Assembly: GCA_946613955.1 (NCBI GenBank)
Contig: CAMOGC010000003.1
Location: 1-30,730 of the forward strand
Reading direction: 5' to 3'
DNA: 30,730 nt
Source: an uncultured Clostridia bacterium
GTDB lineage: Bacteria; Bacillota_A; Clostridia; Christensenellales; Aristaeellaceae
Shown here: positions 1-8,073 of the stretch, in pieces
How the letters are laid out: every line of letters starts with the position of its first letter
Position numbering within the stretch: position 1 is the first letter of the stretch
The notes under the pieces: model-generated
What the model saw: only the letters and a program-made list of their open reading frames with translations
What the model was told of the DNA's origin: nothing
Database searches by the model: none
Program-made: the position numbers and the translations under genes

Positions 1-1231
1 CGATCTTACCGCAGGCCGCGCCGGGAGAAGCGCCCAGGCCCTTGCCGACGGGCTCAGCCTTTTTCAGAGCCGCGGCATCGAACTGGGGATGCAGAAGGGT
101 ATCCAGGTTACGCGGTTCAATCATGGCGACGGCCTCTTCTTCCGTCCTCATGCCTTCATCAACCAGATCGCAGGCAATCTTCAGGGCCGCCTGGGCGGTC
201 CGCTTGCCGTTGCGGCACTGCAGCATATAGAGCTTTCCGTTCTCAACGGTAAACTCCATATCCTGCATGTCACGATAGTGCTTCTCGAGTTTGTCACAGA
301 CGCTGACGAAATCAGCGTAGGCATCGGGGAACTGCTCCGCCATCTTGGAAATGGGCATGGGCGTCCGCACGCCGGCCACCACGTCTTCGCCCTGGGCATT
401 GACCAGGAATTCGCCCATCAGCTTCTTCTCGCCCGTGGCGGGATCCCGGGTAAATGCGACACCGGTTCCGGAATTGTTGTTCAGGTTGCCAAAGACCATG
501 GGCATCACGTTGACCGCGGTTCCCCAGCTGTAAGGGATATCATTGTCCCGGCGATACACATTGGCGCGGGGATTGTCCCAGGAGCGGAAAACGGCCTTGA
601 TGGCGCCCATCAGCTGTTCCTTGGGGTCAGAGGGGAAATCCTGGCCGATCTTATTCTTATATTCGGCCTTGAATTCCTTCGCCAGCTCCTTCAGATCCTC
701 CGCGGTCAGATCGACATCGAATTTAACGCCTTTACGCGCCTTCATCTCGTCGATCAGCTGCTCAAAATACTTCTTGCCGACTTCCATGACCACGTCGGAA
801 TACATCTGGATGAACCGGCGATAGCTGTCATAGACAAAGCGGGCAAATTTGGGATCATCGTTGCCGGCGATCATCGCGGCCACCACTTCGTCATTCAGGC
901 CCAGATTCAGGATGGTATCCATCATGCCAGGCATGGAGGCCCGGGCACCGGAACGAACGGAAACCAGCAGCGGATTCTTCAGATCGCCAAATTTCTTTCC
1001 GTTGATTTCTTCCATCTTGGCGATGTATTCCATAATCTGCGTCTGGATTTCGTTATTGATCTGGCGGCCGTCTTCGTAATACTGGGTACAGGCTTCGGTG
1101 GTAATGGTAAAGCCCTGGGGAACCGGCAGACCGATATTGGACATTTCGGCCAGGTTCGCTCCCTTGCCGCCAAGCAGCTCGCGCATGTTGGCGTTGCCTT
1201 CACTGAAGAGGTACAGATACTTTTTGGACAT
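1..1231 (-). CDS. ppdK: Pyruvate, phosphate dikinase (5' part, runs off the window)
   Basis: PpdK interconverts pyruvate + ATP + Pi and PEP + AMP + PPi in the cytoplasm. About 410 N-terminal residues are visible, roughly half of the usual ~875. The protein begins MSKKYLYLFSEGNANMRELL and carries GGKGANLAEM near residue 22, the PPDK-type ATP-grasp signature. Further on come SVRSGARASMPGMMDTILNLG and NSGTGVAFTRDPATGEK, both typical of the nucleotide-binding domain. The last visible residues (GLGASPGAACGKI) enter the swivelling phosphohistidine domain, so the catalytic His lies outside the window. The ATG at 1231 is preceded by a strong GAGGAGG site. The gene has its own promoter just past the terminator of the rnf operon, so it is a separate transcription unit. 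The family call is very secure; completeness cannot be judged. Confidence 0.96.
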   Translation of the reverse strand, partial: MSKKYLYLFSEGNANMRELLGGKGANLAEMSNIGLPVPQGFTITTEACTQYYEDGRQINNEIQTQIMEYIAKMEEINGKKFGDLKNPLLVSVRSGARASMPGMMDTILNLGLNDEVVAAMIAGNDDPKFARFVYDSYRRFIQMYSDVVMEVGKKYFEQLIDEMKARKGVKFDVDLTAEDLKELAKEFKAEYKNKIGQDFPSDPKEQLMGAIKAVFRSWDNPRANVYRRDNDIPYSWGTAVNVMPMVFGNLNNNSGTGVAFTRDPATGEKKLMGEFLVNAQGEDVVAGVRTPMPISKMAEQFPDAYADFVSVCDKLEKHYRDMQDMEFTVENGKLYMLQCRNGKRTAQAALKIACDLVDEGMRTEEEAVAMIEPRNLDTLLHPQFDAAALKKAEPVGKGLGASPGAACGKI

Positions 1232-1312
1232 TGATAATTCCTCCTCGCATTATTGCGTGCCTCGGACTGTGCGGAGCCGAAGGTGGCGCACTCATCCATA
1301 CGCATCGCTTCT

Positions 1313-1341
1313 ATTATACTTGCTCAGCGTTCCTTTGGCAA
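1313..1341 (-). promoter_or_regulatory. Sigma-A-type promoter of ppdK
   Basis: On the minus strand TTGCCA (1336-1341) is followed after 17 nt by TATAAT (1313-1318). That is 5/6 and 6/6 to the vegetative consensus. It lies between the upstream operon's terminator and the ppdK start, and implies a leader of about 75 nt. No TG extension precedes the -10. Confidence 0.75.
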
Positions 1342-1366
1342 GCTCTTTTTCCCTTTTCATGCGTTT

Positions 1367-1394
1367 AAAAAAACCCCCGGAGCTGTTCCGGGGG
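1367..1394 (-). terminator. Intrinsic terminator of the rnf operon
   Basis: A perfect 8-bp stem (CCCCCGGA/TCCGGGGG, 1374-1381 with 1387-1394) with a 5-nt loop is followed on the minus strand by seven T (1373-1367). It lies about 90 nt past the rnfB stop and just before the ppdK promoter, so it separates the two units. Confidence 0.9.
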
Positions 1395-1482
1395 TGGGTG
1401 TATTGCCTCTCTGTCCGGGTCTGACTGGCCTTCCCCGCTTCTCCCGTTTCACGGGGCCGGAGAATTGTCGGAAAACCCTTTC

Positions 1483-2658
1483 TCAGCTCTGTACAGGCTT
1501 TTCCGCTTCCGCCTTGCGGGCGGCTTCTTCTTTTTCCTTTTTTGCCTTCAGCGCGGCGTCAATCTTGGCCTGAACCTCCGGGGAGTACTTCGGCTTCTTT
1601 TCCTCCGAAGCCGGCTTATCCACAAGCACCGCCTCCGGCGTGGTTCCGATCTTGCTGAAAGCATCGCGGGTATGCTCGCGAACCTTCATCGTGATACATT
1701 TCTTCGGGCATTTCTCGGCGCACTTGCCGCAGCCGGTGCAGGCGTTAAGCACCTCGTGGGGCTTTTTAATCTCGCCCACGATAGATTCGAAAGAGCACTG
1801 GCGCTTGCAAAGTCCACAGCCAATGCATTCCGACTTGTTGATTTCCGCGATCAGACGCTTGTCCCACGCGGCCCAGATGGCGTTCGTCGGGCAGGCCTCG
1901 GCGCACATCATGCAACCGCGGCACTTGTCCGGGTCGATAATGGGCAGATGATTCTCCATCGTGATCGCGCCAAACTTGCAAGCCGTATAGCAACGCTCAC
2001 ATCCGATGCAGCCCACCCTGCAGTTATCGCTGACCAGAATGCCCTTGTCCGCCGCCCGGCACATCAGCCGAACAGGCAGCTCCTCGGGCTGCATCTGGAT
2101 CACATGCTTCGGGCAAACGTCCACGCATTTGCCGCAGCTCTGACATTTTTCACTGTCCACCACGGCCAGCCCCTTCACCGGGTCAACATGAATGGCGCCG
2201 AAGGGGCAGGCGCGTACGCAGGTGCCCAACCCCAGGCAGGCATATTTACAGCTTCGGTTCCCATCGTTTACCAGCGTGGCCGCAACGCAGTCGGCGATAC
2301 CGCTGTAATTGAACTTCGTCTTGCATCGTTCCAGATCGCCCTGGCAAATGACGCGCGCCACCATCCGGACGCTTTCCTCTTCCGCTTCCTGGCCGAGAAT
2401 CCCGGCGATTTTCTTAGCGACCTCGCTCCCGCCCACCGGGCAGGCATTGGCGGGCGCCTTGCCGGCGGCAATGGCATCCGCGCAGCCGTCGCATCCGGGA
2501 TAACCGCAGCCGCCGCAATTGGCGCCGGGGAGCGCCTCACGGATCGCGTCTCTCCGGGGATTGGGGGCCACCGCGAAAACCCTGGAGGCCACCGTCAGCA
2601 GGATGCCAAAGATCGCACCCATTCCGCCAAGGACCAGCGCCGCATATACTATCTCCAT
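1483..2658 (-). CDS. rnfB: Rnf electron-transport complex subunit B, with extra ferredoxin clusters
   Basis: RnfB takes electrons from reduced ferredoxin and passes them into the membrane-bound Rnf complex. Its 391 residues begin with a membrane anchor (about 4-30). A Fes-type 4Fe-4S domain follows (C48, C51, C56, C73 in NCGGCGYPGCDGC...CPVGG). Then come six ferredoxin-like four-cysteine motifs, starting near residues 137, 172, 217, 246, 278 and 307. The C-terminus is a Lys/Ala/Glu-rich tail from about 350. Proteobacterial RnfB/RsxB is about 190 residues with two ferredoxin motifs after Fes, so this is a long, cluster-rich form of the kind known in clostridia. The ATG follows GAGGAGG, which overlaps the rnfA stop region 14 bp upstream. 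It is the last gene of the operon, before a terminator. Confidence 0.96.
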   Translation of the reverse strand: MEIVYAALVLGGMGAIFGILLTVASRVFAVAPNPRRDAIREALPGANCGGCGYPGCDGCADAIAAGKAPANACPVGGSEVAKKIAGILGQEAEEESVRMVARVICQGDLERCKTKFNYSGIADCVAATLVNDGNRSCKYACLGLGTCVRACPFGAIHVDPVKGLAVVDSEKCQSCGKCVDVCPKHVIQMQPEELPVRLMCRAADKGILVSDNCRVGCIGCERCYTACKFGAITMENHLPIIDPDKCRGCMMCAEACPTNAIWAAWDKRLIAEINKSECIGCGLCKRQCSFESIVGEIKKPHEVLNACTGCGKCAEKCPKKCITMKVREHTRDAFSKIGTTPEAVLVDKPASEEKKPKYSPEVQAKIDAALKAKKEKEEAARKAEAEKPVQS

Positions 2659-2672
2659 CTACGCGTTCCTCC

Positions 2673-3251
2673 TCAGCCGATCAGTCCGTTGAATCCCATA
2701 AAGGAAACAGCCATCAGCCCCGCGCCGATCAGCGCGCCGGGGAATCCTTCCATCCATTTGGGCAAATGGCTGGTTTCCAGCCGTTCCCGGATGCAGCTGA
2801 ACAGCAGCAGGCTCAGCGTGAACCCCAGCGCGCTGAAGCAGCCGCTCAGGGTGCTCTGGAGAAGCCCGTACCCGTTGTTGGAATTCAGCACGGCGACGCC
2901 AAGAACAGCACAGTTGGTGGTAATCAGGGGGAGATATACCCCCAGCGCCTGATACAGGCTATAGCTCAGCTTCTTCAGGGCCATCTCCACCAGCTGAACC
3001 AGCACGGCAATCACCAGGATGAAAGCGATGGTCCGCAGATACATCAAATCCAGCGGCATCATCAGAAAATGCTCCACCAGCCAGGTCATAAAGGAGGCCA
3101 GCGTCATTACGAACGTTACAGCCAGGCCCATACCCAGGGCGGTGTCAAACTTCTTGGAAACTCCCAGGAAGGGACAGATTCCCAGGAACTGGCACATCAC
3201 ATAGTTGTTGACCAGCAGGCACCCGACCAGCATCAGAAGATATTCCTTCAC
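2673..3251 (-). CDS. rnfA: Rnf complex membrane subunit A
   Basis: An integral membrane subunit of the ferredoxin:NAD+ oxidoreductase, 192 residues, which is the normal family length. It has about six hydrophobic helices. C26 (in CQFLGICPFLGVSKK) and C114 (in LPLITTNCAVLG) are the conserved cysteines that, with the matching pair in RnfE, hold an intramembrane 2Fe-2S cluster in characterised Rnf/NQR complexes. The start is GTG at 3251, overlapping the rnfE stop as GTGA, with AGGAGG about 10 nt upstream. It is translationally coupled inside the rnf operon. Confidence 0.97.
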   Translation of the reverse strand: MKEYLLMLVGCLLVNNYVMCQFLGICPFLGVSKKFDTALGMGLAVTFVMTLASFMTWLVEHFLMMPLDLMYLRTIAFILVIAVLVQLVEMALKKLSYSLYQALGVYLPLITTNCAVLGVAVLNSNNGYGLLQSTLSGCFSALGFTLSLLLFSCIRERLETSHLPKWMEGFPGALIGAGLMAVSFMGFNGLIG

Positions 3252-3892
3252 GCCATCCTCGCCTCCTTCCGCAGCGCCATCCTGGCGTCAATTTTTTTCC
3301 GAACCATATTCACGATGACCAGGAGAACCCCAAGGGTCAGAAAACCGCCGCTGGGAGCCACCAGAATGGCCATGGGTTCATAGCCGCTGCCCATGATCTG
3401 CGCCCCGAACAGGGTGCCGGATCCAAAAACCTCCCGGACCGAAGCCAGAATGGTAATGGCGGCCGTAAAACCAAGCCCCATGCCCAGCCCATCTCCAAGG
3501 CTCAGGATCGGGCCATTTTTGAAAGCAAAGGACTCCGCGCGGGCGAAGATGATGCAGTTAACGACAATCAGAGGAATATACAGGCCCAGGGTCGCGCTAA
3601 GTTCGGGCAGAAAAGCCTTCAGCGCCATTTCCACGATCGTAACAAAGCTGGCGATCACAACGATAAAAGCGGGAATCCGGATTTTTTCGGAAATCACGTT
3701 CCGAAGAAGGGAAATGAACAGATTGGAGCAAACCAGCACTACCGTTGTGGAAAGCCCCATGCCGATCGCGTTGGAGGCCGCCGTGGTAACGGCGAGCGTC
3801 GGACACATGCCGACCATCAGAACAAAGGTCGGGTTTTCAAACAGCAGACCGTTGAGCAGCGCCCCAAAGAAAGTCTTTTTCTTTTCAGCCAC
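3248..3892 (-). CDS. rnfE: Rnf complex membrane subunit E
   Basis: A polytopic membrane subunit paralogous to RnfA, 214 residues. C30 (VLMVGMCPTLAVTT) and C113 (IPLIVVNCIIFARAESFA) are the conserved cluster-binding cysteines. The C-terminus is a basic cytoplasmic tail. The start is GTG at 3892, with a strong GGGGAGG site 9 nt upstream that lies inside the end of rnfD. The 8-bp overlap with rnfD leaves no room for rnfG, which usually separates these two genes. Downstream it overlaps rnfA by 4 bp. Confidence 0.96.
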   Translation of the reverse strand: MAEKKKTFFGALLNGLLFENPTFVLMVGMCPTLAVTTAASNAIGMGLSTTVVLVCSNLFISLLRNVISEKIRIPAFIVVIASFVTIVEMALKAFLPELSATLGLYIPLIVVNCIIFARAESFAFKNGPILSLGDGLGMGLGFTAAITILASVREVFGSGTLFGAQIMGSGYEPMAILVAPSGGFLTLGVLLVIVNMVRKKIDARMALRKEARMA

Positions 3893-4826
3893 GGTTCTTC
3901 ACCTCCCCAAAGGTTTTCCCGGCGGTAAAGCGGTCAATCAGGGGCGTCATCACGTTCATGAACAGAATAGCGAAGCTGCAGCCTTCGATATAGCTTGCAT
4001 AGCTGCGGATCACAAACAGCAGCAGCCCGCATCCGATCCCCATGATGACCCGGCCCAGCGGCATCATCGGGCAGGTCACATAGTCCGTAGCCATGAAAAA
4101 GGCTCCAAGCATCAATCCGCCGCTGAGAATCTGAATCAGGGCCTTGTCAAACCCGTCCTGAATCAGATAGCAGAGGAAAGCCGTGGCAATAAAGGCCAGC
4201 GGAATGCGCCAGTCGACGATACCGCGAATGATCAGATACAGACCACCCAGAATAATGGCAATCTTGCAGGTTTCGCCAAGCACGCCGCCACAGTTGCCGA
4301 TCAGAAGATCCATCACCCGGACTTCCCCGCCGCTGTTCAGAAGAGCCAGGGGCGTGGCAGAGGAAACCCCGTCCACCGTTTCCATGAACCGGGTAGCGGG
4401 ATAGGAGCTCATCTGACCGGCCCAGCTGACAAAGAGAATCGCGCGCGCCGTCAGCGCCGGGTTCATAAAGTTACCGCCCAGGCCGCCGAAGCATTGCTTG
4501 ACCAGAACTATGGCGATGATTCCGCCTACCACCGGCAGCCACAGAGGCGCGTTGGCCGGGATATTGTAGGCCAGAAGCAGCCCTGTAACCACCGCGCTCC
4601 AGTCGCCGATCAGGATCTTCTGATGACTGATGCGCTGGAAAACATATTCGCTGACGACGCAGGAAATCACCGATGCGGCTATGATGGCCGCGGCACCAAA
4701 TCCGAAGAGAATGATCCCGGCAATACCGGCTGGAGCCAGAGCAAGACAGACCTCCTGCATAATCCGGCGGGTGGATCGGTTCGACCGGAGATGGGGAGAA
4801 GAGGTGACCATCAGGTTATTCTGCAT
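3885..4826 (-). CDS. rnfD: Rnf complex membrane subunit D (flavoprotein)
   Basis: An NqrB/RnfD-family membrane subunit of 313 residues with many hydrophobic helices. In the family a Thr in a [ST]-x-A-T motif carries covalent FMN, attached by the flavin transferase ApbE. The likely site here is T158 in DGVSSATPLAL. The ATG at 4826 (MQNNLMVTSSPHLRS) was chosen over an upstream in-frame ATG at 4955, which lies inside rnfC. The ATG at 4826 follows AAGGAGG and begins 2 bp after the rnfC stop. No apbE is in the window. Its usual redox partner RnfG is not encoded next to it, which is unusual. Confidence 0.96.
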   Translation of the reverse strand: MQNNLMVTSSPHLRSNRSTRRIMQEVCLALAPAGIAGIILFGFGAAAIIAASVISCVVSEYVFQRISHQKILIGDWSAVVTGLLLAYNIPANAPLWLPVVGGIIAIVLVKQCFGGLGGNFMNPALTARAILFVSWAGQMSSYPATRFMETVDGVSSATPLALLNSGGEVRVMDLLIGNCGGVLGETCKIAIILGGLYLIIRGIVDWRIPLAFIATAFLCYLIQDGFDKALIQILSGGLMLGAFFMATDYVTCPMMPLGRVIMGIGCGLLLFVIRSYASYIEGCSFAILFMNVMTPLIDRFTAGKTFGEVKNRG

Positions 4827-4828
4827 TT

Positions 4829-6181
4829 TCACGCCTCCTTCTCTTTCGCCCGGGCAGCTTCCCGCCGGCGTTTCCTCTGGATCCCGTTCTTCGCCGTCCG
4901 CATGCTCTGCGTCAGGGAACGCTTGGCCGGACATACAAAGGTACAGCATCCGCATTCAATGCAGTTCATGACGCCCAGTTTTTCCGCTTCCTCGAGCCTG
5001 TCGAGCCTGGTAAAGCTGTCGATCCTGCTGGGGAAAAGCTTCATCGGGCAGGCATACCGGCAGGAGCCGCATCGGATGCAAGGGCTTTCCATAGGCTCCA
5101 TGGCGTCATTTCCCAGCGCCACCAGGCCGCTGCATCCCTTGGTCACGGGAATGTCGAACCGGGCGATGGCCATACCCATCATGGGACCGCCGTAGATAAA
5201 CTGGCGCACCTCTTCCCGGAGCCCGCCGCAGGCATCGATCAGATGATCAATGGGAGTTCCGATTCGAACCAGGAAGTTCCCCGGGTTCTGAACCAGACCG
5301 CCGACGGTGGTCACACGTTCGATCAGGGGGCGCCCCTCCCGGATGGCCCGGTCGATGGCATAAACCGTCCCCACATTGCAAACCACAACTCCCACGTCCA
5401 GCGGAAGCCCGCCGTTGGGAACCTGGCGTTTCGTCAGGGCGTAAACCAGCTGTTTTTCCCCGCCCTGGGGATAGCGAACCGGAAGGGAGACAATCCGGAC
5501 GCCATCCACGCCTTTGGCGGCCGCGGTCATCATATCGATGGCGTCGGGCTTGTTGGCTTCAATGCCCACGAGGGTTTCTTCGATATCCAGCGCCAGCATC
5601 ATCAGACGGATTCCGTCGATGATATCCGCTGCTTTTTCCAGCATGAGCCTGTGGTCCGCCGTCAGCATGGGTTCGCATTCCGCGCCGTTGATGACCAGCT
5701 TTTCGATCCTTTTCCCTCCGGAGGGAGACAGCTTGACCGCGGTGGGGAAAGTCGCTCCGCCCAAACCAACGATGCCGGCCTCCCGTACGATTTCCCGGAG
5801 TTCGTCGGCACTCATGGTCTCGGGATGATCGGAAGGGTGCAGCTCCACCCATTCCTCCTGATAATCGTTGTCAATGACCACCGCAGGCACCATCGTTCCG
5901 TTCGCCAGCATGGCATCCTCGATACCGAAGACAGTTCCGGAAACGCTGGCGTGCACCGTTGCGGAAACAAAGCCGCCCGCCTCACCGATCTTCTGGCCGA
6001 CGCGGACATGATCCCCCGCGGCGACCAGCGCCCTGGCCGGAGCGCCGATATGCTGCTGCAGCGGAATCACGACCCGGGGCGGAGGCTCCAGAACGCGAAT
6101 GGGATTCAGTCCATTCACCGCCTTACCGTTTATCCCTTCGCGGGGATGAATGCCGCCTGGGAAATACTGTTTTCTGAACAC
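4829..6181 (-). CDS. rnfC: Rnf complex subunit C (NADH-binding, iron-sulfur)
   Basis: A peripheral subunit that exchanges electrons with NAD(H) through FMN. From the chosen start it has 450 residues. The N-terminal barrel-sandwich region begins with FPGGIHP. The NAD/FMN-binding GLGGATFPT is at about 139-147, and GGEKQLVYAL lies further on. Two 4Fe-4S motifs follow (C368-C371-C374-C378 and C407-C410-C413-C417). The tail is basic. I chose the GTG at 6181 because it gives the family-typical start (M-x-F-x-GGIHP) and has AAGGAGG 10 nt upstream. An in-frame ATG at 6202 has only a weak AAGGG site and remains possible. It is the first gene of the operon. Confidence 0.95.
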   Translation of the reverse strand: MFRKQYFPGGIHPREGINGKAVNGLNPIRVLEPPPRVVIPLQQHIGAPARALVAAGDHVRVGQKIGEAGGFVSATVHASVSGTVFGIEDAMLANGTMVPAVVIDNDYQEEWVELHPSDHPETMSADELREIVREAGIVGLGGATFPTAVKLSPSGGKRIEKLVINGAECEPMLTADHRLMLEKAADIIDGIRLMMLALDIEETLVGIEANKPDAIDMMTAAAKGVDGVRIVSLPVRYPQGGEKQLVYALTKRQVPNGGLPLDVGVVVCNVGTVYAIDRAIREGRPLIERVTTVGGLVQNPGNFLVRIGTPIDHLIDACGGLREEVRQFIYGGPMMGMAIARFDIPVTKGCSGLVALGNDAMEPMESPCIRCGSCRYACPMKLFPSRIDSFTRLDRLEEAEKLGVMNCIECGCCTFVCPAKRSLTQSMRTAKNGIQRKRRREAARAKEKEA

Positions 6182-6234
6182 GGGCGGAAGCCCTCCTTCC
6201 ATAGGTAAACCCTTATGTCTTGAACCCTCAGATG

Positions 6235-6263
6235 AGTATATCACAAAGCCGAACGATGCACAA
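6235..6263 (-). promoter_or_regulatory. Promoter of the rnf operon, with AT-rich upstream region
   Basis: On the minus strand TTGTGC (6258-6263), 17 nt, then TATACT (6235-6240), preceded by TGA, an extended -10. The -35 is weak (3/6). The 40 bases beyond it (6264-6300) are strikingly AT-rich for this window and could act as an UP element or operator. This region includes a TTAAC...GTTAA inverted repeat (6273-6295). Leader length would be about 45 nt. Confidence 0.6.
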
Positions 6264-6303
6264 AACAAGTTTTTAACAATGTTGTGTAAAGTTAACCTTC
6301 CCT

Positions 6304-8001
6304 CTATTTCCCGTTGGCCTCCAGCATGGCCCGCGCATAGGTCTCCGCCCCGGTTCCGCTTCCCTCGGCGCCGCTGATCATGCGGGCGATCTCAACGATC
6401 CGTCCTTCACGATCCAGCTCCGTAACCCGGGTGCGGGTTCGTTCCTCCTGGACGGATTTGGCAACCTGAAACTCATAATCCGCGGCGGCCGCAATCTGGG
6501 GCAGGTGGGTGACGCAGATGACCTGCCGCGCTTTGGATATGGCCGTCATTTTTTCAGCCACAGCCTGAGCCATTCGCCCGCTGATGCCGGTATCGATTTC
6601 ATCAAAAACCATGCAGTCCACGCCGGAGCCTTCCGCTTCCAGGGCTTTCAAAGCGAGCATCAGGCGGCTCAGCTCCCCGCCCGACGCGGTTTTGGCCAGG
6701 GGGCGGAGGGGCTCTCCCGGATTGGGAGCGATCATAAACTGAATTTCATCATCCCCCTGGGCCCGGGGCATGGGACGTTTCTCCCCCGGCGGCTCCTGGA
6801 AGCAGACCTGGAACAGGGTGCGTCCCATGCCCAGATCCCGCAGCTGCTCGCTCATCCGGGTTTCCAGCTCTTTGGCCAGCGTCCTCCGGGATGCGCTGAG
6901 TTCCCGTGCCTGCTGCCGATAAGCCGCCAGAAGGCGTTTATGTTCCCGGGCGGTCTCCTCTATCCGGTCTTCCAGGGAGCACAGCTGTTCGTATTCCGAT
7001 TCCAGGCGGCGCTGTTCGGCCAGCACCGCCGTCAGGTTTTCACCGTATTTCCGTTCCATCCTCCGGATCAGATCCAGCCTGGCCTCCGCCTTTTCTAGCC
7101 GCTGCGGATCATGATCGCTGTCCTCGATCATGCCGCTGAGCTCATAGGCGGCCTCTTCCAGCTCATAATAGGCGCTCTCGCATCGGCCGGCCAGGGATCT
7201 GATCTTTTCCCCGTAAGGGGCGAGAGTTCCCAGGGCGGCAGAGGCCTCTTTCACTTTTTCCAGGCAGCTGGGTTCGTCTCCGCTCAGGGAGAGGGCTTCT
7301 CTGGCGCGGCGAAGGACGGAGACAATCTTTTCGGAATTGCGCAGCCGGACGCAATCAGCGGAAATAATCTCCTCTTCTCCCTCCTTCAGCGCCGCGGCAT
7401 GCAGCTCCTCCAGGTCCCGTTCCAGGGACCCCATCCGAAGCTGCTTCTGCTCATTTTCCTTCCGCAGTCGGCCATAGTGGCGATGGACCGTGATAAAGGC
7501 CTCAAAGGCGGCCGCGGTGCCTTCGAGTTTCGCCTGATGTTCCGGGCCGCCCATCCGGTCGAGAAAGGACAGATGCTTCTCCGGGTTCATCAGGAACTGG
7601 TGCTCGTGCTGGCCATGAATATCCATCAGCGCGCCGCTGAGCTCCCGCAGCAGCGACACCGGCGTCACCACGCCGCAAAGACGGCATAGATTCTTTCCTC
7701 CCGCGGACATCTCCCGATAGAGGATCACGGTTCTTCCATCGTATTCGATGCCTTCCCGATCCAGAATATCCCTCACTTCCGGGTTGCCGGGCACATCGAA
7801 AACCGCCTCCACCGTAGCCTTGTCGGCGCCGGACCGGATCAGTCCCTTGTCGGCCCGCCCGCCGAGAACCAGGTTGACCGCGTCCACGACAATGCTCTTC
7901 CCCGCGCCGGTTTCTCCGGTCAGAACCTGCATACCGGGATGAAACTGAATTTCCAGCTCATCGATCAGAACGATGTTCCGGATTCTCAGCGACTGAAGCA
8001 T
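6304..8001 (-). CDS. recN: DNA repair protein RecN (SMC-like ATPase)
   Basis: RecN acts early in double-strand-break repair. It has 565 residues, close to the usual ~550. Walker A GETGAGKS is at 29-36. A long Glu/Arg/Leu-rich coiled coil fills the middle. The ABC signature (ASGGELSRLMLALKALE), Walker B with D-loop (CMVFDEIDTGISGRM) and the H-loop (CVTHLPQIAAAAD) lie near the C-terminus. The ATG follows AAAGGAG. It is the last gene of the dxs-tlyA-nadK-argR-recN block, 72 bp after argR. In spore-forming clostridia and bacilli this gene is commonly followed by spoIVB and spo0A; here the rnf promoter region follows instead. No clear T-tailed terminator is visible after it. Confidence 0.97.
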   Translation of the reverse strand: MLQSLRIRNIVLIDELEIQFHPGMQVLTGETGAGKSIVVDAVNLVLGGRADKGLIRSGADKATVEAVFDVPGNPEVRDILDREGIEYDGRTVILYREMSAGGKNLCRLCGVVTPVSLLRELSGALMDIHGQHEHQFLMNPEKHLSFLDRMGGPEHQAKLEGTAAAFEAFITVHRHYGRLRKENEQKQLRMGSLERDLEELHAAALKEGEEEIISADCVRLRNSEKIVSVLRRAREALSLSGDEPSCLEKVKEASAALGTLAPYGEKIRSLAGRCESAYYELEEAAYELSGMIEDSDHDPQRLEKAEARLDLIRRMERKYGENLTAVLAEQRRLESEYEQLCSLEDRIEETAREHKRLLAAYRQQARELSASRRTLAKELETRMSEQLRDLGMGRTLFQVCFQEPPGEKRPMPRAQGDDEIQFMIAPNPGEPLRPLAKTASGGELSRLMLALKALEAEGSGVDCMVFDEIDTGISGRMAQAVAEKMTAISKARQVICVTHLPQIAAAADYEFQVAKSVQEERTRTRVTELDREGRIVEIARMISGAEGSGTGAETYARAMLEANGK

Positions 8002-8073
8002 GTCCGCGACTCCTTTCTTCTGAACAGCGTCCCGCCCCTGGAGGGGCCGCCTCCAGCGGAACCTTTTATTGGA

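Noticed and set aside
979..1305. Possible upstream reading frame starting in the ppdK leader
   Set aside because: The ATG at 1305 opens a frame that overlaps ppdK out of phase for about 100 codons, with no Shine-Dalgarno site. A regulatory leader peptide would be short.
1232..1312. Riboswitch in the ~75-nt ppdK leader
   Set aside because: The leader is short, with no recognisable aptamer core and no terminator or sequestering hairpin at the ribosome site.
3393..5195. 600-codon plus-strand frame opposite rnfE-rnfD-rnfC
   Set aside because: It is antisense to three certain Rnf genes, has no ribosome site at its start, and has a composition typical of a reversed coding strand.
6264..6300. Rex operator before rnfC
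   Set aside because: TTGTTAA-like and TTAACAA-like half sites occur but not in the inverted 4-nt-spaced arrangement that Rex needs.
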